NCBI GenBank assembly: GCA_015680685.1
Contig: MNCI01011140.1
Location: 168,734-226,346 of the forward strand
Reading direction: 5' to 3'
From: Gnetum montanum
Lineage: Eukaryota > Streptophyta > Gnetopsida > Gnetales > Gnetaceae
Length of the DNA stretch: 57,613 nt
The notes under the pieces were generated by a model that saw only the letters and a list, made by a program, of their open reading frames with translations, searched no databases and was not told the origin of the DNA. Shown here piece after piece: positions 42,738-54,313 of this stretch; positions within the stretch are counted from its first letter, which is position 1, and every line of letters begins with the position of its first letter. A program made the translations under genes and the position numbers.

Positions 42738-45440
42738 TTACTTTGCTTTGTTGCCAAGCTGTTGAAACTTGTATCGATTGAGCAAAGCCTGCAATTTTTC
42801 TTCCTCCATCCTTGGGTTGTGCACCATCTAGGCTATTATGCTGATGTATGTTGGCATTGGTACATCCCAAGGACATGGCAGTTGCAGAAACATTTGATTT
42901 GCCTTGACATATCATGTCGCGAACTGTTGTCGTTCCTCCTCAAAAGCCCTAGCCATATCCCTTAGCTCATGATAATCTATTAATTGTCAAGCTAGATTTG
43001 AGGCTACATCTTTCTATCCTTGGTAACTAGCTTTGACCACCTCTAATTTTGAGTTTGCCACTTGTAACTTTTGCGAAGCATCCTTCTGATCCACAAACTC
43101 TTTCTCATATAACATGTAGGTGGTTGCCACTTACTTCTCCAATTCACTTCGGGGATGACTTACTGTTAACATGGTAACGTTGGCATATATGAGGTTAGCC
43201 AATGCCATGTATTCCTTCAAATATTCTATCTGTAGGTCCTTATTTTTAACTTTCACTTATTAGACCATGGCATAATTGTCCAAAATGGCCTATCATTCAA
43301 AATTTTGTGCTACCAAGGAGCTAATGTGGGCCTTGGCCATCTTGATTTCCTTCTCATTAATTTCCTTATACATGCCAACCTGGTCATGAAAGTGTTCTTT
43401 TAAATTCTCATGTTTCTTGGCCTCATTCTACCATGCACTGATCTTGATTGCTATCTTTTGATGAATAGCACATACCTCGTCCATAGAGAGGGTTCTATTT
43501 TCTTGGGCCAATCTACTCATATCCTAGTTGACCCTCACTAGTTGTTCTCTTAATTGGTGGACATTATTTTCCAAAATGTTCTTTTACTTCTCCACTATGA
43601 TCAATTAGTTATTCTCTATAGTGAGCTAATTTTTCTCTTCTTAGGTGGTGGTTAGTGCATTTTTATGCACTTGTGTTCATGCATTTGTAGTGGAGGCATT
43701 CCAAACCACCATCTCCTTTTCTTGCTTTGTGGTTGCTTTCTCTTTCACTAGCTTGACAAGCTCTTCTATTTGAAATTTTTCTAGTTGGTCAGGCATGAAA
43801 AATCAAGTAGGATCTAATCATTTAGCTTGTAGAGCAACTAGCTCCTATTCCAATCTTTGTACTTCAACTTCTGGATGTTCTACCCTAACCTCAACCATGA
43901 CCAACTTTCCTTTGGTAGTGATGAGATTCGATTGAGTTGTAGTGACATTGCTGGGGATGTTGAACAAAGTGGTCATCACTTGACCTATCTGCAGCAAATG
44001 ATTAAGCATGTCCTCATGCATTTTAGAAGACATTAAGGTCCTAGCCAGCATTTGTGCATTTCTATTTCCTACTAGATTAGGTAGAGGCACAACAAGAACA
44101 TTGAAAAACTCCTTGATGAGATCAGTGATCACCTCTGTTGTGCCTGCTACATCCTCATGTTGTAGCACTACAACTGTGGTGCCTTCACTAGTTTACAAGG
44201 TGACTTGAAAGGATGCAGCAATTCTAGAGATCTAGTACAACCATTATTATCCCCTTCCTTCTAACTAAATCAAGATCTCTCCCCTTGTTGGATCGGCTGA
44301 TACAGTGGGCCATACGACATCATCCATAATTCAGAAGAGATCAACCTCATCCCTACTCCCCCAGCTAACGATCTTAGCAATTCTTTATAGGTGGATCATT
44401 AATATTTTATAATCCTATGGCAGCAATGGTGGAGCTTGTGCTTATGGATGCTGCTTAGGCTCTTGTTGCATTTCTATTCTTAGTTTTGCCTCCTTTTTAG
44501 CTTCTTACTACTCACTAAAATCTTTTCTTGGTGCTGTGGTTTTTAGGAGCTCTATGATGGAGGTGTGCTAAGCCTTCCTAAGGATATCATTGATATATCT
44601 TGAGATTCCAGGATGCTTACACAACTTTCTAATTAGATAGGAAAATGGGAGTGTTGGTCTCCTTGACTTCATTTCTTTCAACTGCCATTGGAATTTTGTG
44701 AAGTAATATTGGGGAAGGTTGACTGCAAATTTTTCCATTAGAATGGTACTTCTATTAGCTACATAGGTAGAAATTTGATTGAGCCCTTTGGTGGAAAATA
44801 GGTGGTACATCCCAGTCTCAAAGTAGGTTCTCTCTTCCAAAGTCATTTCATGGTATGACTTGTCTTCTTTGCGATATGCTTACCTTAGCCATAATTTCTT
44901 TATTTCAGGGTCAAATCTAGTGGATAGGTGAGAAACCTTAGCCCCTTTATTAGGCAAGTTGAGAGCTGCAATAATGTCTTTGACTACATAGGAGAGATTC
45001 ACCCCACAAATGTTCATAGTGGTACCTTCATCCTTATTATGCTAGAATTGATAGACTTCCCCTAGGTACCATTCACGATTGTTAGACAAGATAGGCCACA
45101 ATGGGGACACTTTGAGTTGTGTTTGCATTGCTTCTAGAGAAGATTCCATTAATGGACTGAAGTTCATTTCTACAATGACTAAATCCAATGTGGATTTCTT
45201 CAAAATGGCAACAAGGCAATCAAGGGGCAATGTGAGATGTTGTCCCTATTTGGGATTTGGTACTTCTTTTGCCTTTCCCTTGGCTGATTTCCTGGTAGCA
45301 AGGGCCTCTTGATGGATACTGAAAGACTAGGCCTCTTGTTCAGCATGTTCAACTTGTTCTCTTTGTTGTCCATGGCCACCACGTAGATGCTTAACAGCTC
45401 TCTACAAGGATTCACCCTGAACACCTCTTTTTGGGGCCAT
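42738..45440 (-). pseudogene. Element C second ORF, about 900 codons, coiled-coil-rich, unknown
   Basis: One frame from ATG at 45440 (MAPKRGVQGESL) to TAA at 42738-42740; 2703 bases, an exact multiple of three, with many TAG stops but no net shift. The N-terminal third has blocks PLDCLVAILKKSTLDLVIVE and SNNREWYLGEVYQF, then MTLEERTYFETGMYHLFSTK and KEMKSRRPTLPFSYLIRK. The general look is like the 'putative plant transposon protein' found beside Athila-type elements; this is a hypothesis. The C-terminal half is Glu/Lys/Gln-rich with heptad-like spacing (EKFQIEELVKLVKEKATTKQ, ENNVHQLREQL, EMALANLIY-like), indicating long coiled coils. It occupies the position after gag where pol, or in Athila an additional ORF, would be. 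No enzyme motif and no in-frame membrane segment. Confidence 0.6.
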
Positions 45441-47475
45441 TTGCAATCAAGAAAAAACCAACTGTTACCAAGGTTATGTTTATTATCATTAATTAATTTA
45501 TACCTTACTCATAACCTTAGTTCATTAAGCTCATAATGCATATGATTGTAGGGTTAGGAAAATTTTCAAGAAAAATCCCCCCAAAAGTATTGATCTCTTC
45601 TACAACCCATCGCAACTAGTTCCTTTTTCATTACTTGTGACTTAAAATAATGGTTATGGGTCCATGGGTTAGAGAAATTGGACGTCTGGCACTAGCATTA
45701 ATGTTTTTTCATTATAAGTCCTAAGGTTTTTAACATTCTTACCCTTAGAATACCTTTTGGGCAATAGCAAATTTTAATAAGTCAACACAAAGTTTACACA
45801 CATGCACCCCCCNACTATATATACTTTTTCTCAGACTCAACGTCAGGTACACAACATCATGTACATGACATCGAGTCAGACTTGACATTGGGGATATGAC
45901 ATCGAGGTCTAAAAATTTTAATTTTTATGGGGTAAAGGACATGCAAATTGAAGCATTGGGTTTGATTGGAAGGTTGAAAGTTAAATTTTGCAGTTTGGGT
46001 AAGTGGAAAATGAGGTGGAGGCATCGAAAGTAGGATAAGGTAAAGTTGTCAACATGAAAAGTACGAGAATGAGCAAGAAAAGGGCGTTGAAAGCATGATT
46101 GTGGGATAGATTATATTTATGATAAGGGAAACAATAATATATAACAAATGGAGTGCATGGAAGGTGAAAAATGATGTGGCCATGTTAAACAAGTACAAGA
46201 CACAAAAGTCACACAAGTGGATCCTCCCCAAAGCAGGTTCTAGCCTATTATGCCCTTGTGTAAGCATGTCTAAAATGTCCATAGGCACTAGAGGAGTTGA
46301 ATGCAACACATACCTATGAAGCAAAACACACATGGTAAAATCACCGAATTGAGATAACAACTCTATGATACATAAAACCACAAGTTATGAGAATCCAGAC
46401 AATGAGATGAGATGGACTATAGAAGGGATCGTAGGAATTGGGACATGAGGTGTCATGATATGGTCACAATGAAAACTTGGATGTTATTAATGATTAAATG
46501 ATTATGTATCTATCTTTTCAAGCTTCAAACCAAGTCAAAACCACCTTCAGTGACACTACATCATTTCATCTCATTGGCAAACAACCATATGACTATCAAA
46601 GTTGCAAGGAGTAACATCACTTGGCATTTTATCCAAGGGAGGAGCATTAATATGGCAACATTATTATTTATTTATTAATTTTTTTGGGTTTTTCAAAGCT
46701 ATCAACCTTTAGGCATGGGTACATGTCTTTTCAGTGGAATCCATAGAAGCTTATTTAGTGTTGATTTAAGTTGCTCTTATTCCCATTTTTCACTAGATCT
46801 ATAAGGAGATGGTTACAACCCCATCAACATGTTAGAACATATAGAAGTATCCAAAGGAAATCCATGAATCTCCTTGATGTCACACCCATTACATTCCTTC
46901 TTGGTTCTACACTCTTCCATCTAGACATAATGATTATGAAGTTATTTAGAGTTTGGATGGTGAAAAAGATTACCATCATGACCAAAGTAAGAACCTCTTA
47001 TTAATGGAATGGGTAGATGGATGCCATGGTCTTAATTTTTAAATAATTATTCCCTCATGAATTAACAACATAGAGAAAAACCTCACCTCAATGAGCAACA
47101 TGATCATCTCATGCACGAGTGAGATTACAAAAGAAAATGAAAACGACAACTTGAAAAAAAGTAAAAGAAATAGAAAAATAATAAAAAATTATAAACAAAA
47201 AGATAAAAAAAGCACTTAAAAATATTGGAGATTAGAATGGGGGGTAACCCCCATGACTAAACATTTGGTCATGGCTAGGATTAGTAAGTGGTTGACTAAA
47301 CTTTGGGAACCATTCATGCCCTAGCCATTAGGTATCTATTGGTGGTGTGATGCCTTGGTAGAAAAATTATTGATCGTACACTTGATGGTATGGTGGGTTA
47401 GGCTATGAGATGTTTGAACATTATGGATGGCTAGCCCACGATTGCACCCTTGATTATGAGGTGGTATGCATGGAT
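45441..47475. other. Element C interior, no gene supported
   Basis: Lies between the gag remnant and the second ORF. It contains an N (45813), a palindrome-word array at 45835-45905 and AT-rich DNA. A minus frame at 46049-46381 is open but hydrophobic and low in information. No pol motif was found in any frame I read. Confidence 0.5.
45835..45905. promoter_or_regulatory. Internal AACGTC/GACATC word array
   Basis: AACGTC, AACATC, GACATCGAG, GACATT and GACATCGAG within 70 bases, with GTAC centres, resembling the U3 arrays. It is outside the LTRs. A preceding CTATATATAC lies at about 45815. Confidence 0.5.
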
Positions 47476-49673
47476 TTATTTGTCTCCCCACATTTGTAGA
47501 TTCATTGGTTGGATGTGGGTTGGAGTATTGATGGATGGTGGCTCATGTATATGGTCAGAGGATGTTAGTGATGACAAGGAAGGTGGTGTACTAGGTTGGA
47601 CTTGTGCTAGCTCAGATGATGTAGTGGATTCATGTGTGGTTTGTTTTAGCATATAACCTTTCCTCCAAAAGGGGAATTTCTGACATTGTGGTTGGAACCC
47701 ATTGGGGTTAGAATGTCTATGCATAGTCATAGCACACATGGCATTTATTTGTTGATATTGGCATGTTCGACCTTCCTAAGTTACTAGCAATGGCATTGGA
47801 GGAGGTGAATTATGAGAATATTGAGGGTAGGTGGGATGGTAAGAGGTATGAGGTGGTGATACTTCAAGGGATGTCATATATTGATGGAACTTGAGAGAGT
47901 GGTAGTGGTGATTAGAAGTAGAGGATGTAGAAATTGTTGGAGAAATAAGGTGTTGAACATAATATCTGTGAGGTTTTGATGGGTATGGTTGATTTGGTGG
48001 TGGCCTCCCCCATAACTGTGGTTGTTGCCAGTATGGTTGATAACCATGTTGAGGCTAGTAATGAGTCCTTCTAGGATGGTATGATCGGTTGTGAGACTAT
48101 CTAAAATTACCTTGTGGAAGAGGAAGTCTCCCAAGCATATGCTTTTACACAAACGTTGGATTCAAGGCACCTGTCCAATACTCTTGGAGGTGTAATAATA
48201 TGGGGCATTGGCCCTTTGGATGGTCATATATGCATAGGTCACATCCAACATCTTTGTCCATGGTAGAGTCTTTAGCATCACTTTTGTCAACCACTTTTCT
48301 CATCTACCAAAAAGTGTTCCTAACTATTTCTTGGTTTTTTGTCCTCTGTTTATTGTAATTGCTTGGCTTGTGTTGCATGAGCTTCTCCATGACTATCTCA
48401 ACAAGAGTTGTAACATTTTTATTTACCCATTTGGACATCCTATTACACTTTACTTCTAGATCATCGATAGAATCCTTTATCAACAAAGTCAGTTGTGGGA
48501 TCACCTTATCAAAGGTAGTTTCATTCTTCTTACCGTAAATTTGGACCTCCTTTGATTGAAGAGTTGGATCCCAATGATGCTTCTTGACATTCTCCCATTT
48601 GCACATCTCTTCTTCTTCTTTTTCCACATGCTCTATTATCTCTTTGACCTGATGGGGTTGAAGCTCATATAATTGCCCTAGGACATACATCCTAAGGGTC
48701 ACCCTTGTTTCATTACAAAGCCATCTATGATGTGGTAAAGTTTCTCTTCCTCGAAGAAACCATGGCTTGGGCATTGATTCAATAAAGCTTAATATCTATC
48801 CAAGGCCATGTCCAAGGGTTCATGTTGTTCTTATTTCTACTCTTGGATTTGTCTCCTCAGATTGGACACTCTTTTATATGTTTGGTATCTCTTGATGGAA
48901 AGCTCTAGCATTGTAGACCATCATCAAATTGAATTTGATCTCAATGATTGATACCAGACTTCAAATATATCAATTAGTGTCCTAGGAAAGAGCTTAAACT
49001 TTTGCCATCCACTTTCAATGTTGTAGTGAGCATAGGCATCATGGAAGACTTATAAATATTGTTGTGGATTTAAATTATAGCCTCCTACATATTCTGGAAT
49101 ATTATTCATGTTAAGCTTAGGTAGTTGATTGTTTTTGCAATACTTGTGAGATACCTTAATGACCTCTGTGATATGCATTAGGCTCTTAGTGGCCATTAGG
49201 GGTCTATCATCATCAAACAGATCATGAGGAAAATTTCTATGTTCATGGTGTTCTCTTTGACTTTTCTCATGGGTTCAATTTCGATTTTTAGTCTGACCCT
49301 TTAATGAAGCTCTATCTCTACACCTACATTTATCTTTGTCAGAACTAGATGTTGAAGGGAAAGAGGAAGATGAGGAACTGGAAGAGTTTCCATGGCTTTT
49401 ATATTGTTCCTTGTGGTCCCTTGATTTATTGTTTCTAGCTTTCAAGGAGGTCTTATGCCTTAAGGCCTCCCCTAGTCTAGGACCTACATCATCTCCTCCA
49501 AGATTGTCTGCCTTAGGTGAATGTAGTCTTTGAGTGTCATTAGGGTGGTCATGATCATAAGAAACCACTGCATAGTGCTGATCAATCCAATCTTCTTCAT
49601 CGTATATCATGTTATTTCTCTAATGAATGTGTTCACTATATAGTGCATTGTCATTTCTGTGTGGGAGAGACAT
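47476..49673 (-). pseudogene. Element C gag
   Basis: ATG at 49673 (MSLPHRNDNALYSEHIH) is 126 bases inside the 5' LTR. A charged N-terminal third (49275-49610) has DHDHPNDTQRLHSPKADN, a Ser run and an Arg/Cys/Lys-rich end. The capsid-like middle is at 48304-48774 (LYELQPHQVKEIIEHVEKEE, DDLEVKCNRMSKWVNKNV). A Pro/Gln/His/Tyr-rich tail (48150-47476) includes QPQCQKFPFW and TPPSLSSLTSS. The organisation matches element A gag. Three frames are needed, so indels have accumulated. No zinc knuckle or protease follows. Confidence 0.6.
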
Positions 49674-49798
49674 TGTTCTTGGTTTATGATGTGTGTGAGT
49701 CAATAGCTTTTGAAAGATATATCATTAATTAATTTACAACAATCTTGTATAACGTAACTAATCTAGATAACTATCACTATCCTTGGTAATGATGCCAA

Positions 49799-50660
49799 TG
49801 ATGAGCAATGAGGTACCCCTATGCTCATCTATATGAATCACAAGTGTTCATGAATGATCCAATCAAATTTCATGGATGGGACTAGTTGTTGTATCTAGAT
49901 TGTTATGCTTTGATTATAGTTTGCTATCTTTCCACTTGGACTATTGGTAGCTTTGTCATGTATGATTTAGTCCAAAGTGAGGCATATGATGTTGTTTCTA
50001 ATTTTACTCCTACTAATGAAAATCTAAAGGTAAAGTAATTAAACTAATGGAAAATGGAAAGTAAAATCTAACTAGCCTATGTGTGATGAGTATCTACTCT
50101 TAATCATCCATATACATCTTGGACTTCATGAGACTACTTCTAGGATGACCAAGCATATGTCACTAGGTGTTCCAAACAATACACTTCTGGGTGACCAAGT
50201 ATTTAGACTTAAATGCTTAAGGTGTACACATTTCGCTTAACAATAGAAATAGTAAATAATAATAAATGAAAATGTTTAACTAAAGAAAACATTAAATGAT
50301 TAAAAAAACAATATTAATCTAAGTGGATGCTGTAATGATGGAAGTAATCTCGATCTTTATTGCTAGTCATGTAACGTGTCCAAGTATGTCACACTCAAAC
50401 AAAGGTGTTATACAATTACAAACATCACACTGCAGGCATTCACTAGGAATAATGGAACTAGAAAGAAGAAACAGAAAACTAAAACTATCTATTACAACTT
50501 CCTAAGCTATAAGTTGTCTCATCTGGAAGCCCAAGTGCAGTATTTATAGGTGATATCCAGATGAGATGACATCAGGTATTCAATGTCTCTTATTAGCCCC
50601 AATGTTGGGACTCCAACATCGCATATTCGACACCAAGGCTTGTCAAATCACAACTCATCA
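49799..50660 (-). repeat. 5' LTR of element C
   Basis: 862 bp, starts TGATGAGCAATGAGGTACCC and ends CACAACTCATCA: perfect 7-bp inverted termini TGATGAG/CTCATCA. The sequence just inside (minus TTGGCATCATTACC) may be a decayed initiator-tRNA primer site. TATA box at 50541-50548. Confidence 0.92.
50541..50548 (-). promoter_or_regulatory. TATA box of the element C 5' LTR
   Basis: Minus strand CCTATAAATACTG. The palindrome-word array at 50575-50640 lies immediately upstream (GACATC, AATGTC, AATGTT, AACATCGC, GACACC), more decayed than in the 3' LTR. Confidence 0.65.
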
Positions 50661-50665
50661 TTCTT
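50661..50665. other. Target site duplication of element C (right)
   Basis: TTCTT, identical to 41614-41618. Confidence 0.9.
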
Positions 50666-51484
50666 CTTTAGCAAGTAAATGTATGCCAAGAAATATCATT
50701 GAAATGTTTTATGAACCTTTGATAAAAACTTGCCAAATCAAGGAATGATCTTACCTCCCCAACATTCTTAGGAATTGGTTAATCTCAAATAGCCCTCACC
50801 TTTGTAGCTTTTATTTGAATTAGATTTTTAGAAATCACATGTCCTAAATATGTATTCTTTCTTGTGAAGAAATGGCTTTTCTTGACATTGATCACCAAAT
50901 ATGTCTCCTTTAATTTAAGACACACCCTCCTTAAGTAATCCAAGTAGACCTCCTCATTATAGCTATACATCAAAATATTGTAAAAGTAGATACTAAAATA
51001 CTTATCAAATAGTTCATTGAGTCCATAATGCATTAATCTCATGAATATATTAGGTGCATTTTTGAGTTTAAATAGAATCACCAACTACTCAAACAATCCA
51101 CCTAGTGTTCTGAAAGCTATTTTCCATTCATCACTAGGCTTGATTCAAATTTGGTTGTAACCACTCTTCAAATTAATTTTGCTAAAAGTCTTTGCATTGG
51201 TAAGGACATCAAGGATATCATCCATCTTTAAAATAGGAAACTTGTACCTGAGTGTTATCTTATTCACTACCTTAGAATCAATGCACATCCTCTCTTCATT
51301 ATTATCCTTCTTTAGAACAAGCACGACTAGAATTGCATAAGGTGAAATGAATTTTCTCATGAAGCCATTTACAAGTAACTTCTCTACTTTCCTTTGCAAT
51401 TTTGCTCATTGATTTGATGCCATCTAGTATTCTCTCTTTTTTTGAATGTAGCACTAGAAATAAAATTAATTTGTTATTGTTCAT
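50666..51484 (-). pseudogene. Element D reverse transcriptase
   Basis: Blocks in order: VEKLLVNGFMRKFISPYAIL, LVLKKDNNEERMCIDSKVVN, YKFPILKMDDILDVL, FSKINLKSGYNQI (catalytic Asp now Asn), LKNAPNIFMRLMHYGL, IYFYNILMYS and HFFTRKNTYLGHVIS. In the polymerase box YxDD the aspartates read YN, so the enzyme is dead. After the thumb the frame runs into the LTR of element C at 50660. RT N-terminal fragments extend to 51484. Confidence 0.83.
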
Positions 51485-51719
51485 TTCTCATTGATGGGAA
51501 TCCATCCAATTTCTCCTTGAATACCTTGACAAGTTATCTCTTCAACCCTTACACACTTGTGGGAAGTTTTGCCTCCACATCATCATGCTTAGCAACAATA
51601 GTTGATACAATGAAAAAACTAAAACTAGTATCATCATGTTTCTTAATATATTCTCTCTTTCATAGAAGGATTAAGAAAACATTAAGTGAGTTTTGCTATC
51701 TTACTTATTAATCTATCAT

Positions 51720-51983
51720 AGGAATTAACTCATGGATTTCATAAGGTCTAGTTATACTTCATACATTTCTTACTTCATCAAATTGAGCACCATTGTTAAA
51801 ATTCCAAGGTCTACCAAGAATTACATCAACACAATCAATTGGAAGCACATCACATTTCACAACATCATGAAAAATTTTAATTTTAAATTTTAAAGCACAT
51901 TTCTCTCTCACCTCTTGAGAGAAATCTCTTGACAACCAATGTACCTTGTAGGGGCTTAGATGAAGATTAGTTACTAGCCCCAA
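51720..51983 (-). pseudogene. Element D aspartic protease, C-terminal part
   Basis: Reads LHLSPYKVHWLSRDFSQEV, then KCDVLPIDCVDVILGRPWNF. These match the 'PYKLQWL' and 'CDVLPMDA.HILLGRPW' blocks of gypsy proteases just before RT. The N-terminal D(T/S)G region would be near 52030-52110 but is not clearly readable. Confidence 0.75.
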
Positions 51984-52259
51984 TCTAGCAATTACTTTAG
52001 ATAAAATAATATTTTCTTGGGCTCAACCTCAATTAAATTATGAATCCATTCTCAACTTAGCAAACATCTAGCCTTAATATGAAACAAGAATTTTATAGTA
52101 GGATGGTCTTATTTATTACATTCCCTATGAATATACAAGAATTCAATTTAGAAACCTTCTCAATCTTGGGAGCATTTGAATTACCTCTTTGAAGAGCTTG
52201 GATGGATGTCTCCTCTACTTTTATGATTTTTACATCCTTGCCATTGGCTACCTTGAGAG

Positions 52260-53343
52260 GTGAACATTACCATTTCTTATATCCTCCTTCCCAACTAAAT
52301 TTTGGATGAACTGCTACCTTGACCCTTTCCTCCCTTATGTTGTTTCTTCTTAGCTTTACTCTTCTCATTATCCTTCTCTATCTTCTTATCATGACTACCA
52401 TCCTTATCTTTAGATTTGGACTTGGATCCCTTATTCTTTTCCTTTGAAGTTAGTTTGCTCTTGTTACAAAATCCACTAATTTTCATTTCATTCTTGAGTG
52501 CCAAATCATAGCCTCATAAAGACTTTGTGACTCATAAAATAATAACTATTGTTGATATGTCATTTTGAGATCTCTTAGAAATATTAAAGCCTATTCATAC
52601 TTCTTCCAATTTACCTTAGCTTGATGGAATAGTTCACAAAATTCAATATAAAACTTCTTGACATCTTTATTACCTTGTCTTAGGAATTTTAACTTTTAGA
52701 TTATCTCTTACCTTTGATGATACTAAAATTTTCTTCTTAAACGATATTTCATCACATTCCAATCTTTGATAGTTTGTATATTTTATTTTTCATAACTTTA
52801 GGACTTCTTTTTCCTTGATGTAGAAGTCATATCTTCTAATTTAGATTCAACAATAGGTAAAGTGCTTGTCAAGTGCCTTCACCCAACTTGAGAAAGCATT
52901 GGTACCATCTACATCATTGCAAGTATTTAGTTTTATATAAGCAAACCTAGCATCATTTATAAAATCTCTAGAAAGCCTTACTTCATCCTCATCATCAAGC
53001 TTACCATGGGAATAAGTTGATGTTGGTGATTGAGCTCTTTGAATTCTACTATGAGGAAGCAGATTACCTTCCATCAGAATCCTTGGTTAATGGGTTCTAA
53101 CACTTCTATAGCTAGATTTTCCTTCCTCATCATCTTATCTTCTCCTACTAGGCTAAGAAACTTCTTCATCACTATTCAAACATGAATGCTCATCATCTCT
53201 ATGAGTTAAATATGACTAGGACCTACATTCTTATCTACCTTGGCACTAATCTCATCTAATCGAGCAACCATCAGTTAAAAGATAGATTTTATGCTATTCA
53301 TATCTCTATTTAGGGCTTGAACATATTTTTTCTTAGGTATCAT
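52260..53343 (-). pseudogene. Element D gag
   Basis: The ATG at 53343 opens MIPKKKYVQALNRDMNSIKS. The segment 52847-53074 has LSRDFINDARFAYIKLNT and NAFSSWVKALDKHFTYC, the entry to a retrotransposon gag (capsid) domain with the tryptophan typical of 'FL.W...VE..F'. The tail at 52295-52504 is Lys/Ser-rich (KGSKSKSKDKDGSHDKK), an RNA-binding type linker. A single remaining cysteine at CNK suggests a lost zinc knuckle. The start resembles that of the element B ORF (M-D-PKKK). Confidence 0.62.
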
Positions 53344-53421
53344 TTGAATTTATTTTTTATTAGGCATCATCTAAATTGGACAAAAATCTACAACCAAATT
53401 TCAAGCAATAATTAAGCCAAA

Positions 53422-53433
53422 GCTCTAATACTA
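53422..53433 (-). other. Primer-binding site of element D
   Basis: Minus strand TAGTATTAGAGC matches TGGTATCAGAGC (initiator Met tRNA) at 10 of 12 positions; both changes are of deamination type. It is four bases from the 5' LTR. Confidence 0.7.
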
Positions 53434-53437
53434 GTAA

Positions 53438-54313
53438 TGATAGAGAAGGTTCACTCTATTTGTTTAATCTTTGAATTTCACTAAATCTAGATATTATTAA
53501 AAATAATCAATAGGCTATAAACTAAGAAAGATAACTATCTTTAATTAATGCAAAGAATATTACAACAAGGTTCTACAACCCATAGATATCCAAATCACTC
53601 ACAAGTACTCAGATGACATTATAGAACATGAGGCTCGACAATTGTACAATGATTGTCCTTAATGAAAGGACAACTAAATGAGACTAAACTTACATAAGTA
53701 CATAAAATGAAAACATAGTCCAAACACACATACAATTAATCCTAGAGCTACATACACACAAGAACTCTTACACAGATTCTCTCGTGCCACTCTCATAAAC
53801 TCTCTTCCTATTATTTCATGAAAACATAATAATATTTATTGAAAATCAATGTCATGAGGCCTAGATATCTTTTTCAAAGCTCAAATTAAATATTTCCAAC
53901 TATTTTTGTCTTTTCTCATCTTATTTAAGTTATTTCCAAACTTGGAAATGCCATCCTGGATCTTATCTTGGCTATATGGGTCATTTCAAGCTTTTTCCAA
54001 GATGTCTCATTGTTATTTCCATCATGTAAAAGAGACATCTCAAGACTTTGGGAGATGTCTCATGTGCATGTTAGACATGTCCACTTGGGCAAAGATGTCT
54101 CACTTAAGATGTCTTAGGTTTGTGGGAAATGTCTCACCTAAGATGTCTCATATCAAAAAGAGACATCTTCTACACTTCCTAGACATCTCCTCTGAAAGAT
54201 TAGCTCTTAGCCAAGATATCTCTTGGACTTTCAAGACATCTTTATAGCAATCAAAGACCTATAGAAATCATCTGTAGGAATGAAAAAATGGAATTAGAAG
54301 AAGTATTCTTACA
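53438..54313 (-). repeat. 5' LTR of element D
   Basis: 876 bp, plus strand TGATAGAGAAGGTTCAC to GAAGTATTCTTACA. Contains the AGATGTCT/AGACATCT cluster at about 54025-54240. The closing GGAATTAGAAGAAGTATTCT resembles the end of the element B LTR (GGATTAGAAGAAGTGTCCCT). Confidence 0.82.

Larger units (their letters stand above)
41619..50660 (-). mobile_element. Element C: structurally complete, pol-less LTR retrotransposon
   Basis: A 9042-bp element with both LTRs (41619-42502 and 49799-50660), TGATGAG/CTCATCA-type inverted termini, a perfect 5-bp target duplication, a polypurine-like tract (42503-42512), gag at the 5' end and a second long ORF at the 3' end. I found no protease, RT, RNase H or integrase motif in the 7.3-kb interior, so it must rely on enzymes from elsewhere. 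Element A, with the same LTR family and a similar gag start, is the obvious type of helper. A single N lies at 45813. The insertion split element D. Confidence 0.88.
38857..54313 (-). mobile_element. Element D: Ty3/gypsy retrotransposon split by element C
   Basis: Minus strand: 5' LTR (53438-54313), initiator Met tRNA primer site (53422-53433), gag from 53343, protease (51759-51983), RT (to about 50666), then element C (41619-50660), then RNase H (41613 downwards), integrase (41002-40200), polypurine tract (39720-39737) and 3' LTR (38857-39719). Removing C and one TTCTT copy restores the D order, so C is the younger insertion. D domain wording (protease LGRPWNF, integrase PLPIPKDPW) is chromovirus-like. 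Target duplication of D is not evident. Confidence 0.85.

Noticed and set aside
46049-46381. 110-codon hydrophobic minus frame in element C
   Set aside because: No start context, no motif; plausible by-product of T-rich DNA.
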